A DNA stretch of 64,000 nt from positions 18,619,113 through 18,683,112 of the forward strand of contig CM044963.1 in NCBI GenBank assembly GCA_024516035.1. The letters run 5' to 3'. The position numbers and the translations under genes are program-made. The notes below the pieces were generated by a model that did not search any database, was not told where the DNA came from, and worked only from the letters and a program-made list of their open reading frames with translations. Positions 21,088 to 32,328 of this stretch are shown here, piece after piece (the first letter of the stretch is position 1; every line of letters starts with the position of its first letter). Source of the stretch: Bactericera cockerelli (lineage: Eukaryota > Arthropoda > Insecta > Hemiptera > Triozidae).

Positions 21088-21293
21088 TCCTCGCCACCAT
21101 TATCAACGAGTACACAGACTGGGAGCGGCCGGTCCAGCACCCCGTCAACATACGAGACGAGACGCTAGAGGCGCTGTCGGACGCCATGGTGGTAGCGGCC
21201 AGCGTCAACACGGCCGATCTTCACTCGTCCACGCGTCGCAACTCCTATCTCTACGTGTTCGATTATCAGACCAAGAATGGCGACTATCAGCAG
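21071..21293 (+). CDS. Nlg: Neuroligin, exon 3 of 5
   Basis: The first base completes the Arg codon from exon 2, giving RYHLSEILATIINEYTDW. That motif, with HPVNIRDETLEALSDA, is diagnostic of neuroligins. The exon ends NSYLYVFDYQTKNGDYQQ at CAG/GTAAGG, phase 0. Both borders are duplicated locally. A 57-bp tandem copy of the acceptor and first exon bases lies immediately upstream and is in frame without stops. Two near-identical copies of the last 48 exon bases plus donor lie in the following intron. Usage of the upstream acceptor would insert 19 residues just before the YHLSEIL segment. The main start at 21071 was chosen because it alone matches the family without an insertion. Confidence 0.95.
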
Positions 21294-21421
21294 GTAAGGG
21301 TTAACTTTTCTGAAACGTCAGAAGTTAGACTTAGCTTATAGGAGATGTATTTTTTATAATATTATTCTTGTACAAATAAATGAAAGTATTCAATTCAATT
21401 CAAATATATTAATATCGACCA

Positions 21422-21581
21422 TATCTCTACGTGTTCGATTATCAGACCAAGAATGGCGACTATCAGCAGGTAAGAGTTAACTTTTCTGAAACGTATTAAT
21501 TTCTACCATGTCTCTACGTGTTCGATTATCAGACCAAGAATGGCGGCTATCAGCAGGTAAGGGTTAACTTTTCTGAAACGT
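21422..21581 (+). repeat. Two extra copies of the exon-3 3' end plus splice donor
   Basis: Positions 21422-21494 and 21509-21581 each repeat the 73 bases at 21246-21318, that is 48 exon bases, the GTAAGR donor and 25 intron bases, with only one or two substitutions (one copy has GGC for GAC). Donor-like sites follow 21469 and 21556. A decayed fourth copy is at 21680-21712. Neither copy has an AG acceptor directly before it, and reading through from the true donor meets a stop, so these look like pseudo-donors rather than cassette exons. Confidence 0.88.
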
Positions 21582-21903
21582 AGGTATTAATATTTACCTA
21601 ATTATAATTTATTTTTATTATAAGTACCCATTAAAAACATAAAAGAATAATTAAAAAAAAAAAAAAAAAACAAAAACCTATATCAGCAGATGAGGGTTAG
21701 CTTTTCTGATAAATAATAACATTTTTGTAACACAAAAGAATTATCTAGACATATTTTAATATCATACGAATTTGATCAAAAAAAAAAAACAATTTTAGAA
21801 AATAAGTAGCTCGATCGGTTCAAGAGACTCAAATCGCAGTAACAATGTTCATGACAAAATTAACTAAATATTGTCCTCACAAGAACTATCGAATATATAA
21901 TAT

Positions 21904-22133
21904 TTCAAATTTACTAAGGCATGGCCGTACTGCTGGACAGCAATGCCTTTTTGAACTTTTTATAATTTTTCTGGACAAAGCAATAATGGTTTTGGGGGGT
22001 CAATTCTGAGACATTTTTCGCTATCTCTTACCGTTTTGGCTAAACAACTCCGGACAAACAAACAAACAAACAAACAAACATAGGTAGGTAGGTAGGTAGT
22101 AGGTAGTCCTTTTTTCTGTTTTATATATAGAGA
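21904..22133 (-). mobile_element. Helitron-like element, 3'-truncated reverse copy
   Basis: The reverse complement carries TCTCTATATATAAAACAG at 22133, a GGTAGTCC region, (AAAC)n and TAGG repeats, and CTCCGGAC. The terminal hairpin/CTAG end seen at 40372 is missing. Confidence 0.7.
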
Positions 22134-22254
22134 TTAGTATCTATTAAACAGATAAAACAATAATTTTAAATATTAATAAAATATTATTAGGGACAGGTCT
22201 ATACATTCAAAAGTCAATGGCCGAATTTCAAATTAAAAAAGAAGAAGCACAAAT

Positions 22255-22640
22255 CAGATACCTACAGGTGTATCGAATTTGTTATCTATTACCTACAGGT
22301 GTATCTAATTTGTTCAAATCAGATACCTACAGGTGTATCTAATTTGTTCAAATCAGATACCTACAGGTGTATCTAATTTGTTATCTATTACCTACAGGTG
22401 TATCTAATTTGTTCTAATCAGATACCTACAGGTGTATCTAATTTGTTCAGATACCTACAGGTATATCTTATTTGTTCTAATCAGATACCTACAGGAGTAT
22501 CTAATTTGTTCTAATCAGATACCTACAGGTATATCTTATTTGTTTTAATCAGATACCTACAGGTGTATCTGATTTGTTCAGATACCTACAGGTATATCTT
22601 ATTTGTTCTAATGAGATACCTACAGCATCAGCATTCTAAT
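22255..22640 (+). repeat. Array of AGATACCTACAGGTGTATCT units
   Basis: About eleven units of about 25-36 bp. Each contains AGATACCT then AGGTGTATCT, which can pair with each other, followed by AATTTGTT and variable spacers. A copy of part of the array is at 24728-25000, and a single unit occurs at 22719-22748. Confidence 0.85.
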
Positions 22641-23029
22641 CAGCATCATCCTCACTAAAAACCACCTCTCCCCCTAAACATATGATCCCGGAACCGTTCA
22701 AAACATTACATCGGGTAAATCAGATACCTACAGGTGTATCTAATTTGTTGGCACATCCTGTATGACTGAAAGTACTCTAACTACTAGATAGTTTGAGCAA
22801 CAACAGTGGTGATATCTAAAAACAAACACTCTAAGTACCAAAACATTCCCATTCACAGTCATACTGGAAACAATGAACACATTAAGGCCAACATTACGAA
22901 CAATGAGAACAATTTCGAATCTAATAGAAGCAATTGCGCACATTACGTTCTTGTTGAAAAGATAGAGAAAGAAGATGGGAGAAAGAAATGAGAAAGGATT
23001 TAGGTAGAAAATAGAATATATTGGTAACT

Positions 23030-23220
23030 AGAAAAAAGTATATTATTTTATACTTTCTTAGATATAAAAAGACATATGTACAATACAAATTATTAATGTA
23101 AAATTGAAAAATGGGAAAAAATATAAACAATAAAGAGGAAAAATATATATAAATAAATAGACACATAATTACGCACTACCTAAGGGCGGGGTTATTGCCT
23201 GAGGAAATATCTTCTACTCA
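23030..23220 (-). mobile_element. Family A retroposon in 2.37-kb unit 1
   Basis: CCTAAGGGCGGGGTTATTGC, CTGAGGAAATATCTTC. It is duplicated at 25400-25590. Confidence 0.65.
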
Positions 23221-23403
23221 ACTCAATTATATTGTGTATTCTTTCTTACTAAGCATAAAAAGATGAGAAGAGAAAGAAGATAGCAGAGATAGAGAAAACT
23301 ATAATAAGCATAATAGCGTTATGGTAGAAAGGAGTGCAGAAAGAGAATGTCAATAATTAAGAATGAATGAGGCAAATTTAATAAAAAATAACATCACCTT
23401 AAT

Positions 23404-23765
23404 GCCCTTATTTATTTTGCCCGATTGGAACTGACGAGTCCCATTCTTGCATCAATAAGCCCAAGACGTATTATAATGTGGTCAAATCCCAAATGGGAGA
23501 ATGACTTGTCATGTCCCGGCTGGGTTTCGAACCCACGACTTCTGGAATCAGACACCTTATTATTATCATAGTATGCTTTATTAGGTAAGACAAAAATATA
23601 TACAGTACAGTACAATGAAATTATAAAGAAAAAATAAATAGATTGAGCAAAGAAACAAGAACAAAAAAGAAATTGAAGCTAATGTCCTACCTAAAGGGCG
23701 GGGTTATTGCCCGTGGCAATCTCTTCCACCCAGCCCTTTGACCACTGAGCTACCAGGATAGACCG
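23404..23765 (-). mobile_element. Family B SINE interrupted by family A
   Basis: The minus-strand B body and head (23404-23553) resume as GACCACTGAGCTACC at 23739-23765. Family A (23553-23738, with GGGCGGGGTTATTGCC) is inserted in the tRNA-like head. The same nested pair recurs at 25774-26135 because of the 2.37-kb tandem duplication. Confidence 0.75.
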
Positions 23766-24469
23766 TGAAAGAGAAGAGAATACAAAAAACTGAAAAAGTA
23801 AGAAGAGAAAATAGGTAAAATAAGAAAGCTGACACCATTCACCAACCATACCATAAGCGTACTTGTTTTCTTAAAATAGAAAACTAGAGTACTCTTAATA
23901 TCGTCATTATTTCACCCCATAACATGAAGGAAACCATGAACTATAAACTCACTGAACCTCAAATAAAAAGCTCGAGTATACATTATAGTTATGTAATATT
24001 AATACTGGATGCCCCATAAATATTATTTCAAGAACTTATTATTCATATTATTTTTTAATTTAACAATTATTATTGTTACCATGCGGACATGCGGCTAAAG
24101 TACTGACAATTTTGGCGATCAAACAGTCGCACGGACACGTAAGGAGCCCAGAAAAATTGTTCTGGGCATCCAAAGGGTTCACCCATATCAATCCTTCCAC
24201 CACCATGACATCACACATGGGCACGAAAAAAAAAAGAAGAAAAAAATATGAATATTGAAATAAAACAGAAAATGTGATAAAGTGTTAAGATAGGTTTAAA
24301 AGCCCTCAAAATTTTGCCTGGAATTTTATTACATTTTATTTAAGACAAATGTATGTACAAATATGATTAAAAGCGCTTAATAAACAAGATCAGATTTACA
24401 TTACTATTTACATTTTACATTTTTTGAAAAGTTTGTTTCTTTATTTATAGATATTTTTGTTCATTAATA

Positions 24470-24727
24470 ATAATTCCATGTCCGTGAGGTAGGGATAGAT
24501 ACCTAACGGTGATGAAAGGATTATATGGACCCTCAGATAGATTATATGGACCCTAGACTCCTTTCATGACCATTGATTCTATTTGGTTTTTACGTCCTGA
24601 CTTGAGATAGTCAGGACGAGGTTCCCGGGAATCGTATCAGCTACCCACATTAATCTCACCCAGCCTTATTAGGGCCGGAATTGCCAGCCTCACATGTTCG
24701 GATGGAATAGATCTTCTATGCGAAAAG
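24470..24727 (-). mobile_element. Family F copy truncated at the 2.37-kb duplication junction
   Basis: The copy stops at CGAAAAG (24727), where the second unit of the tandem duplication begins. The equivalent copy at 26845-27174 continues to a complete tRNA-like head, so this truncation is the duplication breakpoint and not a retroposition truncation. Confidence 0.8.
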
Positions 24728-25773
24728 ATACCTACAGGTGTATCTAATTTGTTATCTATTACCTACAGGTGTATCTAATTTGTTCTAATCAGATACCTAC
24801 AGGTGTATCTAATTTGTTCAGATACCTACAGGTATATCTTATTTGTTCTAATCAGATACCTACAGGAGTATCTAATTTGTTCTAATCAGATACCTACAGG
24901 TATATCTTATTTGTTTTAATCAGATACCTACAGGTGTATCTGATTTGTTCAGATACCTACAGGTATATCTTATTTGTTCTAATGAGATACCTACAGCATC
25001 AGCATTCTAATCAGCATCATCCTCACTAAAAACCACCTCTCCCCCTAAACATATGATCCCGGAACCGTTCAAAACATTACATCGGGTAAATCAGATACCT
25101 ACAGGTGTATCTAATTTGTTGGCACATCCTGTATGACTGAAAGTACTCTAACTACTAGATAGTTTGAGCAACAACAGTGGTGATATCTAAAAACAAACAC
25201 TCTAAGTACCAAAACATTCCCATTCACAGTCATACTGGAAACAATGAACACATTAAGGCCAACATTACGAACAATGAGAACAATTTCGAATCTAATAGAA
25301 GCAATTGCGCACATTACGTTCTTGTTGAAAAGATAGAGAAAGAAGATGGGAGAAAGAAATGAGAAAGGATTTAGGTAGAAAATAGAATATATTGGTAACT
25401 AGAAAAAAGTATATTATTTTATACTTTCTTAGATATAAAAAGACATATGTACAATACAAATTATTAATGTAAAATTGAAAAATGGGAAAAAATATAAACA
25501 ATAAAGAGGAAAATATATATAAATAAATAGACACATAATTACGCACTACCTAAGGGCGGGGTTATTGCCTGAGGAAATATCTTCTACTCAACTCAATTAT
25601 ATTGTGTATTCTTTCTTACTAAGCATAAAAAGATGAGAAGAGAAAGAAGATAGCAGAGATAGAGAAAACTATAATAAGCATAATAGCGTTATGGTAGAAA
25701 GGAGTGCAGAAAGAGAATGTCAATAATTAAGAATGAATGAGGCAAATTTAATAAAAAATAACATCACCTTAAT

Positions 25774-26135
25774 GCCCTTATTTATTTTGCCCGATTGGAA
25801 CTGACGAGTCCCATTCTTGCATCAATAAGCCCAAGACGTATTATAATGTGGTCAAATCCCAAATGGGAGAATGACTTGTCATGTCCCGGCTGGGTTTCGA
25901 ACCCACGACTTCTGGAATCAGACACCTTATTATTATCATAGTATGCTTTATTAGGTAAGACAAAAATATATACAGTACAGTACAATGAAATTATAAAGAA
26001 AAAATAAATAGATTGAGCAAAGAAACAAGAACAAAAAAGAAATTGAAGCTAATGTCCTACCTAAAGGGCGGGGTTATTGCCCGTGGCAATCTCTTCCACC
26101 CAGCCCTTTGACCACTGAGCTACCAGGATAGACCG
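25774..26135 (-). mobile_element. Duplicated nested B/A pair
   Basis: Essentially identical to 23404-23765, shifted by 2370 bp. It was created by the segmental duplication and not by independent insertion. Confidence 0.8.
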
Positions 26136-26844
26136 TGAAAGAGAAGAGAATACAAAAAACTGAAAAAGTAAGAAGAGAAAATAGGTAAAATAAGAAAGCT
26201 GACACCATTCACCAACCATACCATAAGCGTACTTGTTTTCTTAAAATAGAAAACTAGAGTACTCTTAATATCGTCATTATTTCACCCCATAACATGAAGG
26301 AAACCATGAACTATAAACTCACTGAACCTCAAATAAAAAGCTCGAGTATACATTATAGTTATGTAATATTAATACTGGATGCCCCATAAATATTATTTCA
26401 AGAACTTATTATTCATATTATTTTTTAATTTAACAATTATTATTGTTACCATGCGGACATGCGGCTAAAGTACTGACAATTTTGGCGATCAAACAGTCGC
26501 ACGGACACGTAAGGAGCCCAGAAAAAATTGTTCTGGGCATCCAAAGGGTTCACCCATATCAATCCTTCCACCACCATGACATCACACATGGGCACGAAAA
26601 AAAAAAAGAGAAAAAAATATGAATATTGAAATAAAACAGAAAATGTGATAAAGTGTTAAGATAGGTTTAAAAGCCCTCAAAATTTTGCCTGGAATTTTAT
26701 TACATTTTATTTAAGACAAATGTATGTACAAATATGATTAAAAGCGCTTAATAAACAAGATCAGATTTACATTACTATTTACATTTTACATTTTTTGAAA
26801 AGTTTGTTTCTTTATTTATAGATATTTTTGTTCATTAATAATAA

Positions 26845-27174
26845 TTCCATGTCCGTGAGGTAGGGATAGATACCTAACGGTGATGAAAGGATTATATGGA
26901 CCCTCAGATAGATTATATGGACCCTAGACTCCTTTCATGACCATTGATTCTATTTGGTTTTTACGTCCTGACTTGAGATAGTCAGGACGAGGTTCCCGGG
27001 AATCGTATCAGCTACCCACATTAATCTCACCCAGCCTTATTAGGGCCGGAATTGCCAGCCTCACATGTTCGGATGGAATAGATCTTCTATGCGAAAAGTC
27101 TGCTCCAACCGGGAATCGAACTCAGGATCTCTGGACTACGGGCAGAAGTCACTACCGTTACGCCACGGAGGCTG
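26845..27174 (-). mobile_element. tRNA-headed SINE, family F, complete
   Basis: Complete minus-strand copy with head GCCTCCGTGGCGTAACGGTA and GAGTTCGATTCCCGG and the shared core. It marks the right end of the 2.37-kb tandem duplication. Confidence 0.78.
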
Positions 27175-27225
27175 TACAATATCTCTTTTGTTGGTACTTT
27201 TGTATGATTAAATTTAATTTAATCA

Positions 27226-27430
27226 GGTTGGGTAGAAGAGATAAGAGATTGCCATAGAATTGGGTGGAAGAGATTGCCACAAGTAATAACCCCGGCCCTT
27301 CAGTTAGGACATGTGTATATATTTTATCTATGTTGTTTTTCTTTTGTGTATTTTAATTTTTATAATTATTTCTGTGTACATTTATGTCCTATGAATGATA
27401 TTAATAATATTGTAGAGAGATTTCCTCTTT
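27226..27430 (+). mobile_element. Family A retroposon with internal partial duplication
   Basis: The 5' end occurs twice (GGTTGGGTAGAAGAGATAAG and TTGGGTGGAAGAGATTGCC), then CCCGGCCCTTCAGTTAGGAC. The body ends near TTATGTCCTATGAATG. Confidence 0.65.
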
Positions 27431-27965
27431 AAATGCTAAAACACCCGGTAGATATTTCATATTATTATCTTACATAGATAGCTAACTTTACACTCATACT
27501 CAAGGAAACTGCTGCTGGAACATAAATACTAGGAAATAAAAGTACAATACGTAAAAGGAAGTTTATAAAATCAGATTTTTGATCGAAAAATAATTTTTAT
27601 AGAGAAAATAACCATGAAGAATTTATTTTTCTACAACATTTTCTACAGGGTCTTGTGGAAGTTTTCAATAAATATTGGTCACGTAAAATGAAAATGTAAT
27701 AAATGTCAAGTTAATGATACTAGATATTCATTGATAAGGGAAACAGAAATGGATGTAGGCTCACTGCAATTACTACTAATGCCCCAAGAAACACTTCGTG
27801 TGAAAATAGTCGTCTAATGTGGGAATGATTAAAAATAAGTCAGCTGATAAAATCTAAGGGTCAGATGAAATCCATGCCAACTAATCCTGTTTCATAATAC
27901 GGCATATTGTCTGACAAAAGTGTTGTTTCAAGCATTTTGTCTTCGCCTGTAAGTGCGCAGACACA

Positions 27966-28620
27966 ACTTATACCCTGAACCCTGGAGTAGAGCCAGTAGC
28001 ACGTAAGATATTCTAACCATGCTATTAAATGTAAGCGGCCACAACGGAGGCCTATACCCTGAACCCTGGAGTAGAGCCAGTACCACGTAAAATAATCTAA
28101 CCACGTTACTAAATGTAAGCGGCCACAACGGAGGCCTATAACCTGTACCCTGGGGTAGAGCCAGTACCACGTAAAATAATCTAACCATGTTACTAAATGT
28201 AAGCGGCCACAACGGAGGCCTATAACCTGTACCCTGGGGTAGAGCCAGTACCACGTAAAATAATCTAACCATGTTATTAAATGTAAGCGGCCACAACGGA
28301 GGCCTATAACCTGTACCCTGGGGTAGAGCCAGTACCACGTAAAATAATCTAACCATGTTACTAAATGTAAGCGGCCACAACGGAGGCCTATAACCTGTAC
28401 CCTGGGTAGAGCCAGTACCACGTAAAATAATCTAACCATGTTACTAAATGTAAGCGGCCACAACGGAGGCCTATAACCTGTACCCTGGGGTAGAGCCAGT
28501 ACCACGTAAAATAATCTAACCATGTTACTAAATGTAAGCGGCCACAACGGAGGCCTATAACCTGTACCCTGGGGTAGAGCCAGTACCACGTAAAATAATC
28601 TAACCATGTTATTAAATTTT
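27966..28620 (+). repeat. 84-bp minisatellite, about 8 units
   Basis: Units contain GGGGTAGAGCCAGTACCACG and TGTAAGCGGCCACAACGGAG. One unit near 28405 lacks a G (83 bp), which shifts the minus-strand frame. The right end decays into GGTACCAGGGTCTGGGG. Confidence 0.9.
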
Positions 28621-28879
28621 AGCGGTCACAATGGAGTTCCAAAAATTGTCTGTATCAAGCTGTAGGTACCAGGGTCTGGGGTGTAGGGTATAGGCCAGGG
28701 CCCCCGTTGTGACCGCCTACTAACCCTGAACCACAGAGATTCCTCACAAGGGATGCAGGACATTGCCTCATATCTCTTCAGATTACCAGGATAGCTATGC
28801 CTGGATTACAGGAAGGAGCTAGGAAATATTGTAGAGAGAATATAATATAAAGCTATCAGTGAGCTTTCCGGAGAAAAGC

Positions 28880-29490
28880 TCTATTTTACCCTCCTGTCCT
28901 CACCCACGCTGTCTTACCCTCTGTCCCTCTTTCTCCCACCCACACTGTTTCTATCCCTCTTTCTCTCTTTTATGCCTCTCTGTCTCTCCCTCTCTCATTA
29001 TCCCTTTTTCTCTCCCTCTTTTAGGTATTTCTGTCTCTCTCTCTCTCTCTCTTCTTTATCTATTTTTCCCTCCCCTTGTTTCTAGTTATCCCCCTTCCTG
29101 TTTTTCCTTTCCCTTTCCCTATCCCGATTACTCTCTCTCTCTCTCATAGTTGTGTGTCTCTTCTCTTCCTTCTCTTTTTATCCTTGGCTTCCCCCTTATC
29201 TTACCCTCTTTTTCTCTCTCTCTCTCTCTCTCTCTTTGCCTCTACCTCTCTCATCACTCTCGCTCTTGTTAACTTTTCTTTTTTTTTCGCCTTATTTTTT
29301 TTTTTTTTAAATCTCTTCATCTACCACTCTTTTATTTTATTTTCATCTTATTCTATTTATGTCTCGCTTTCTCTCTTTATATCCCCTCCACCTCTCTCGC
29401 TCTCTCTCTCTCTCTCTCTCCCTGTCTCCTCTCTCTCTCTCTCTCTCTCGTTCCCTCTCTCTCTCCCTCCCTCCCTCTCTATCTACCTGT
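28880..29490 (+). repeat. CT-rich block
   Basis: Pyrimidine-rich sequence with (CT)n runs and T runs; no gene. Confidence 0.75.
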
Positions 29491-29579
29491 GTTTTCTTAG
29501 TTTATTACTGCAATATTGGCGTTTTTGCTTTGTACTTTTTTACTACCCTTATTATACTTTCATAATCTATTTCTCTTTT

Positions 29580-29885
29580 CACCTTGGTATAGTGTCTGAG
29601 GTCCAGTGGATTTGGTGTTCTGGATTCGATCTCCAGCAGGGTAGCATTTTCTTCTCTGTACTTGGATCTCCACGGTTCATTATTATTATTACTCATAAAT
29701 TATATATCAGATAATGGACATATTTTGTAAAATAAAAATAATAAAATTATTACAAAACAAAGGAAACAATATAAAATTAAAAAAAGGGGGAAACAATAAA
29801 AATAATGAAAAGACACACATATGTCTATGTCTATAGTCTTAAGGGGCTATTGCCTATGGCAATCTCTTGTACCCAACTCTATTAT
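29580..29885 (+). mobile_element. Family C-like head followed by minus-strand family A
   Basis: At 29580-29680, GTCTGAGGTCCAGTGGAT, GGATTCGATCTCC and GGTAGCATTTTCTTCTCTG form a tRNA-like head and C-type body. A minus-strand family A copy follows (29680-29885, with TTGCCTATGGCAATCTC). Confidence 0.55.
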
Positions 29886-30410
29886 TTTCCTTCACCATTT
29901 CTAAATTTAGGACTTGCACCGCAGAGTTCATAAAATGCAACAAAATTCTGTAAAATACCGAGAATGGCCTTCTGGCTTCTGACTAAACAGTTTGACCACA
30001 AACCTCAACACCCCGTTAATATTGGAGAAATACAAAATAACATTGCATACTTTCTACAAATTCACAAATATACTTACCTAAACAGTAACTCTATACTTAT
30101 AAATGTTGTTTATTAGAATTTCATTACTAAATTTTGTTCTTTCAGTGGGAAAACCTTCAAGAATCGAAGAATTATTTCGGGAAAAGCAGGACTATTGCGG
30201 GAAAGAGTTGCAAAATTCAGAGTAAATTTAATGAGAATGAGCTTCATATTCTTTATAGGTAAATTTCCTGTTTTGTGAACAGAGATGGGGGGTGAATTTG
30301 GTCAGTTTTTGCGCAATTTGGTTATTGCGTTCAAAAAAAACCAATCAGAGTGCGATGTGTGACAGTTGAAAGGAAGATTCGGAGAAAGGAAGAGTTTCTG
30401 GAACGGTCTA

Positions 30411-30496
30411 CTGGTGCTTTAAATGAGATATTATGATCAAAGGATATGTCATACTGGTGCTTTAAATGAGATATTATGATCAAAGGATATGTCATG
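30411..30496 (+). repeat. 43-bp direct tandem duplication
   Basis: ACTGGTGCTTTAAATGAGAT through GGATATGTCAT occurs twice head to tail without change. Confidence 0.85.
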
Positions 30497-30849
30497 ATTC
30501 TTGAATTCCGCGGTACTGATAGAAACTTCAAAGGAGCAAGCTGGAATTGTAGATGAAAAACTGGAATTTTAAAATCAAGAAAAGAAGGCATGAACCTTGT
30601 ATATCATATTTCCAACAATATTCTTTATTTTCAACAATATTCATTATCTTCTAGATCCAGGAAAATATGCGTCATTGGTCTACTGTGGATGGAGCTCGAG
30701 GAGAAATTCCCAAGAAATTAATTTTTTTTTTTTTTTTTGAGAAAAATAAATTAATGAATATTCTATCGAAATTTATTATTAAAAAAAATGTTGTGGTCCA
30801 TACGCAAATGCTGTCGAAAAATTAAAAACCATCTCTACAAACAATCTCT

Positions 30850-31075
30850 GTCTGTCCCGGTAGCTCAGTGGTAAAGGCGGCACTCTGTGAATCCAGAGAT
30901 TCCAGAGGTCGTGGCTTCGAAATCCAGCCGGAACATGACAAGTTGTCTTCCCATTTGGGATTTTTACCACATTATAATATGTCTTGGGCTTACTGCTGGA
31001 ATAATGGGACTTTAATAGTCTTAATCGGGCAGTATAAATAAGACGATATTATTACTGTAATCATTATTATTACTC
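30850..31075 (+). mobile_element. tRNA-headed SINE, family B
   Basis: Second near-full copy, very similar to 11085-11305, with box B GGCTTCGAAATCC and an ATT-rich tail. Confidence 0.8.
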
Positions 31076-31079
31076 TTTT

Positions 31080-32250
31080 AAATGACTCCTATGGCAATCA
31101 TCGATAGTAGTTATTGTCAGTCGTGAGTAAATACAAATGTTACTTCCTCCTCCTCGGAAGTAAAACAACATTAAAGTAAATTTTATGCAATTTGTAGATA
31201 TTGTATATTTTTGATAGTAATTCACAGTTAATCCACCTGAAACAGCGTCTCGGCCTGGCGGTGGGGGTGGGGGGGGGAATGCGGCAAGTATGAAATTGAA
31301 ATTGTACGCTTTCGGCTCTTCCCTTGTTACATGAGTTAGTAGAGGTCTACAATCTGTTATTAAATTTTTCATAATTTTTGCAGGAGGGATACTTTGTCAA
31401 GTTGTCTTAAAAATGCCTACAGGAGTGGGCGAAACATGTCGACTCTGTGAACTTTTATACTTGTTTCCTTAATAAATATATTACTGTTCATATTTCAAAT
31501 TTCTGTTGAGTGAAGATGAAGACAAGTGTTTATCTTTTTCTCAATTGTAATTTTATTATTGTTTTATGTACCTTATAATTCAATCTTAAATATATACATA
31601 ATATATTATACCTTTAAATATTATATACCTTTTATACATACACAGGCCAAACGCCTAATCTAATATGTCTTAGAGAAGATATTAGTTCATAAATTTAACT
31701 TAGAACTTGAATAAAATATCCATTCCTAGACACTAGGCAACTTACCTCGCGATTCGGCGGGACGCCTAAACTTTTCTAATTTATTCCCCATAAATTCTCA
31801 CTTCTGAATGGGAATAGAGAAAAGTATACGCGAAAATTACTTACAGTTATTCGCAAAACTTTTGGCGAGTTTTGCTTCCGATATTTGCTCGAGAATCTTT
31901 GCAAATTATGCTTGACTCTCTCAATCCCCGTCGGGCTTTAGAATATCCTCTCTTTTTCTTTTTCGTCTGAGGGTGCTGCAGCTCCGCAGTTCCTTAGCCC
32001 CAACCGGGTCTGCTGAACATAAAACAACATCGGTTGGCAACAAAATCTTTAGACCAAACGTATCCTAAATGTATCCTGAATTCCAAATTTTCTGCTAAAA
32101 TATCGCAGTTTTAATTCCAATTCCGTGCGTCTTTTTCCTCCGTATAATATCTTCCTTCTCTTGAAGACGTCCCCATTAACAATTTCCTCTTGTTAGCGTG
32201 TAAGTTTACATATTTCTTTCCAACTTTAGGCAAATAATTTGCGTTCCTTA
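31080..32250. other. No gene; G-rich run
   Basis: AT-rich unique sequence. A G-rich run at 31258-31277 could form a G-quadruplex. CTGCAGCTCCGCAGTTCCTTA near 31977-31997 is the reverse of a segment at about 16909-16937, so both are parts of an unnamed repeat. Confidence 0.45.
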
Positions 32251-32328
32251 TTTTTTCTTTGCTAATCCTTTTCGCACTCTCTCCCAGTCTTCCTCTATCT
32301 CCTTCTTTACCTTTTCCTTCTTTTTCTT

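Larger units (their letters stand above)
22357..27097 (+). repeat. 2.37-kb tandem duplication
   Basis: 22357-24727 and 24728-27097 are near identical, differing mainly in homopolymer lengths (A runs near 23135, 24170 and 24235). The junction joins the middle of a family F SINE (CGAAAAG) to the hairpin-unit array (ATACCTACAGGTGTATC). Each copy carries part of the array, two family A copies, a family B SINE and about 900 bp of unique AT-rich DNA. It is either a recent duplication or an assembly/haplotype artefact. Confidence 0.9.

Noticed and set aside
21422..21581. Two additional cassette exons of neuroligin
   Set aside because: Exon-like copies have no AG acceptor or polypyrimidine tract before them; they are only 3' fragments.
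22740..23166. Small conserved frames repeated at 25111-25546
   Set aside because: They are identical because of the tandem duplication, not through protein conservation.
27861..28607. 248-codon minus-strand frame
   Set aside because: Produced by the 84-bp minisatellite; it switches frame at the 83-bp unit.
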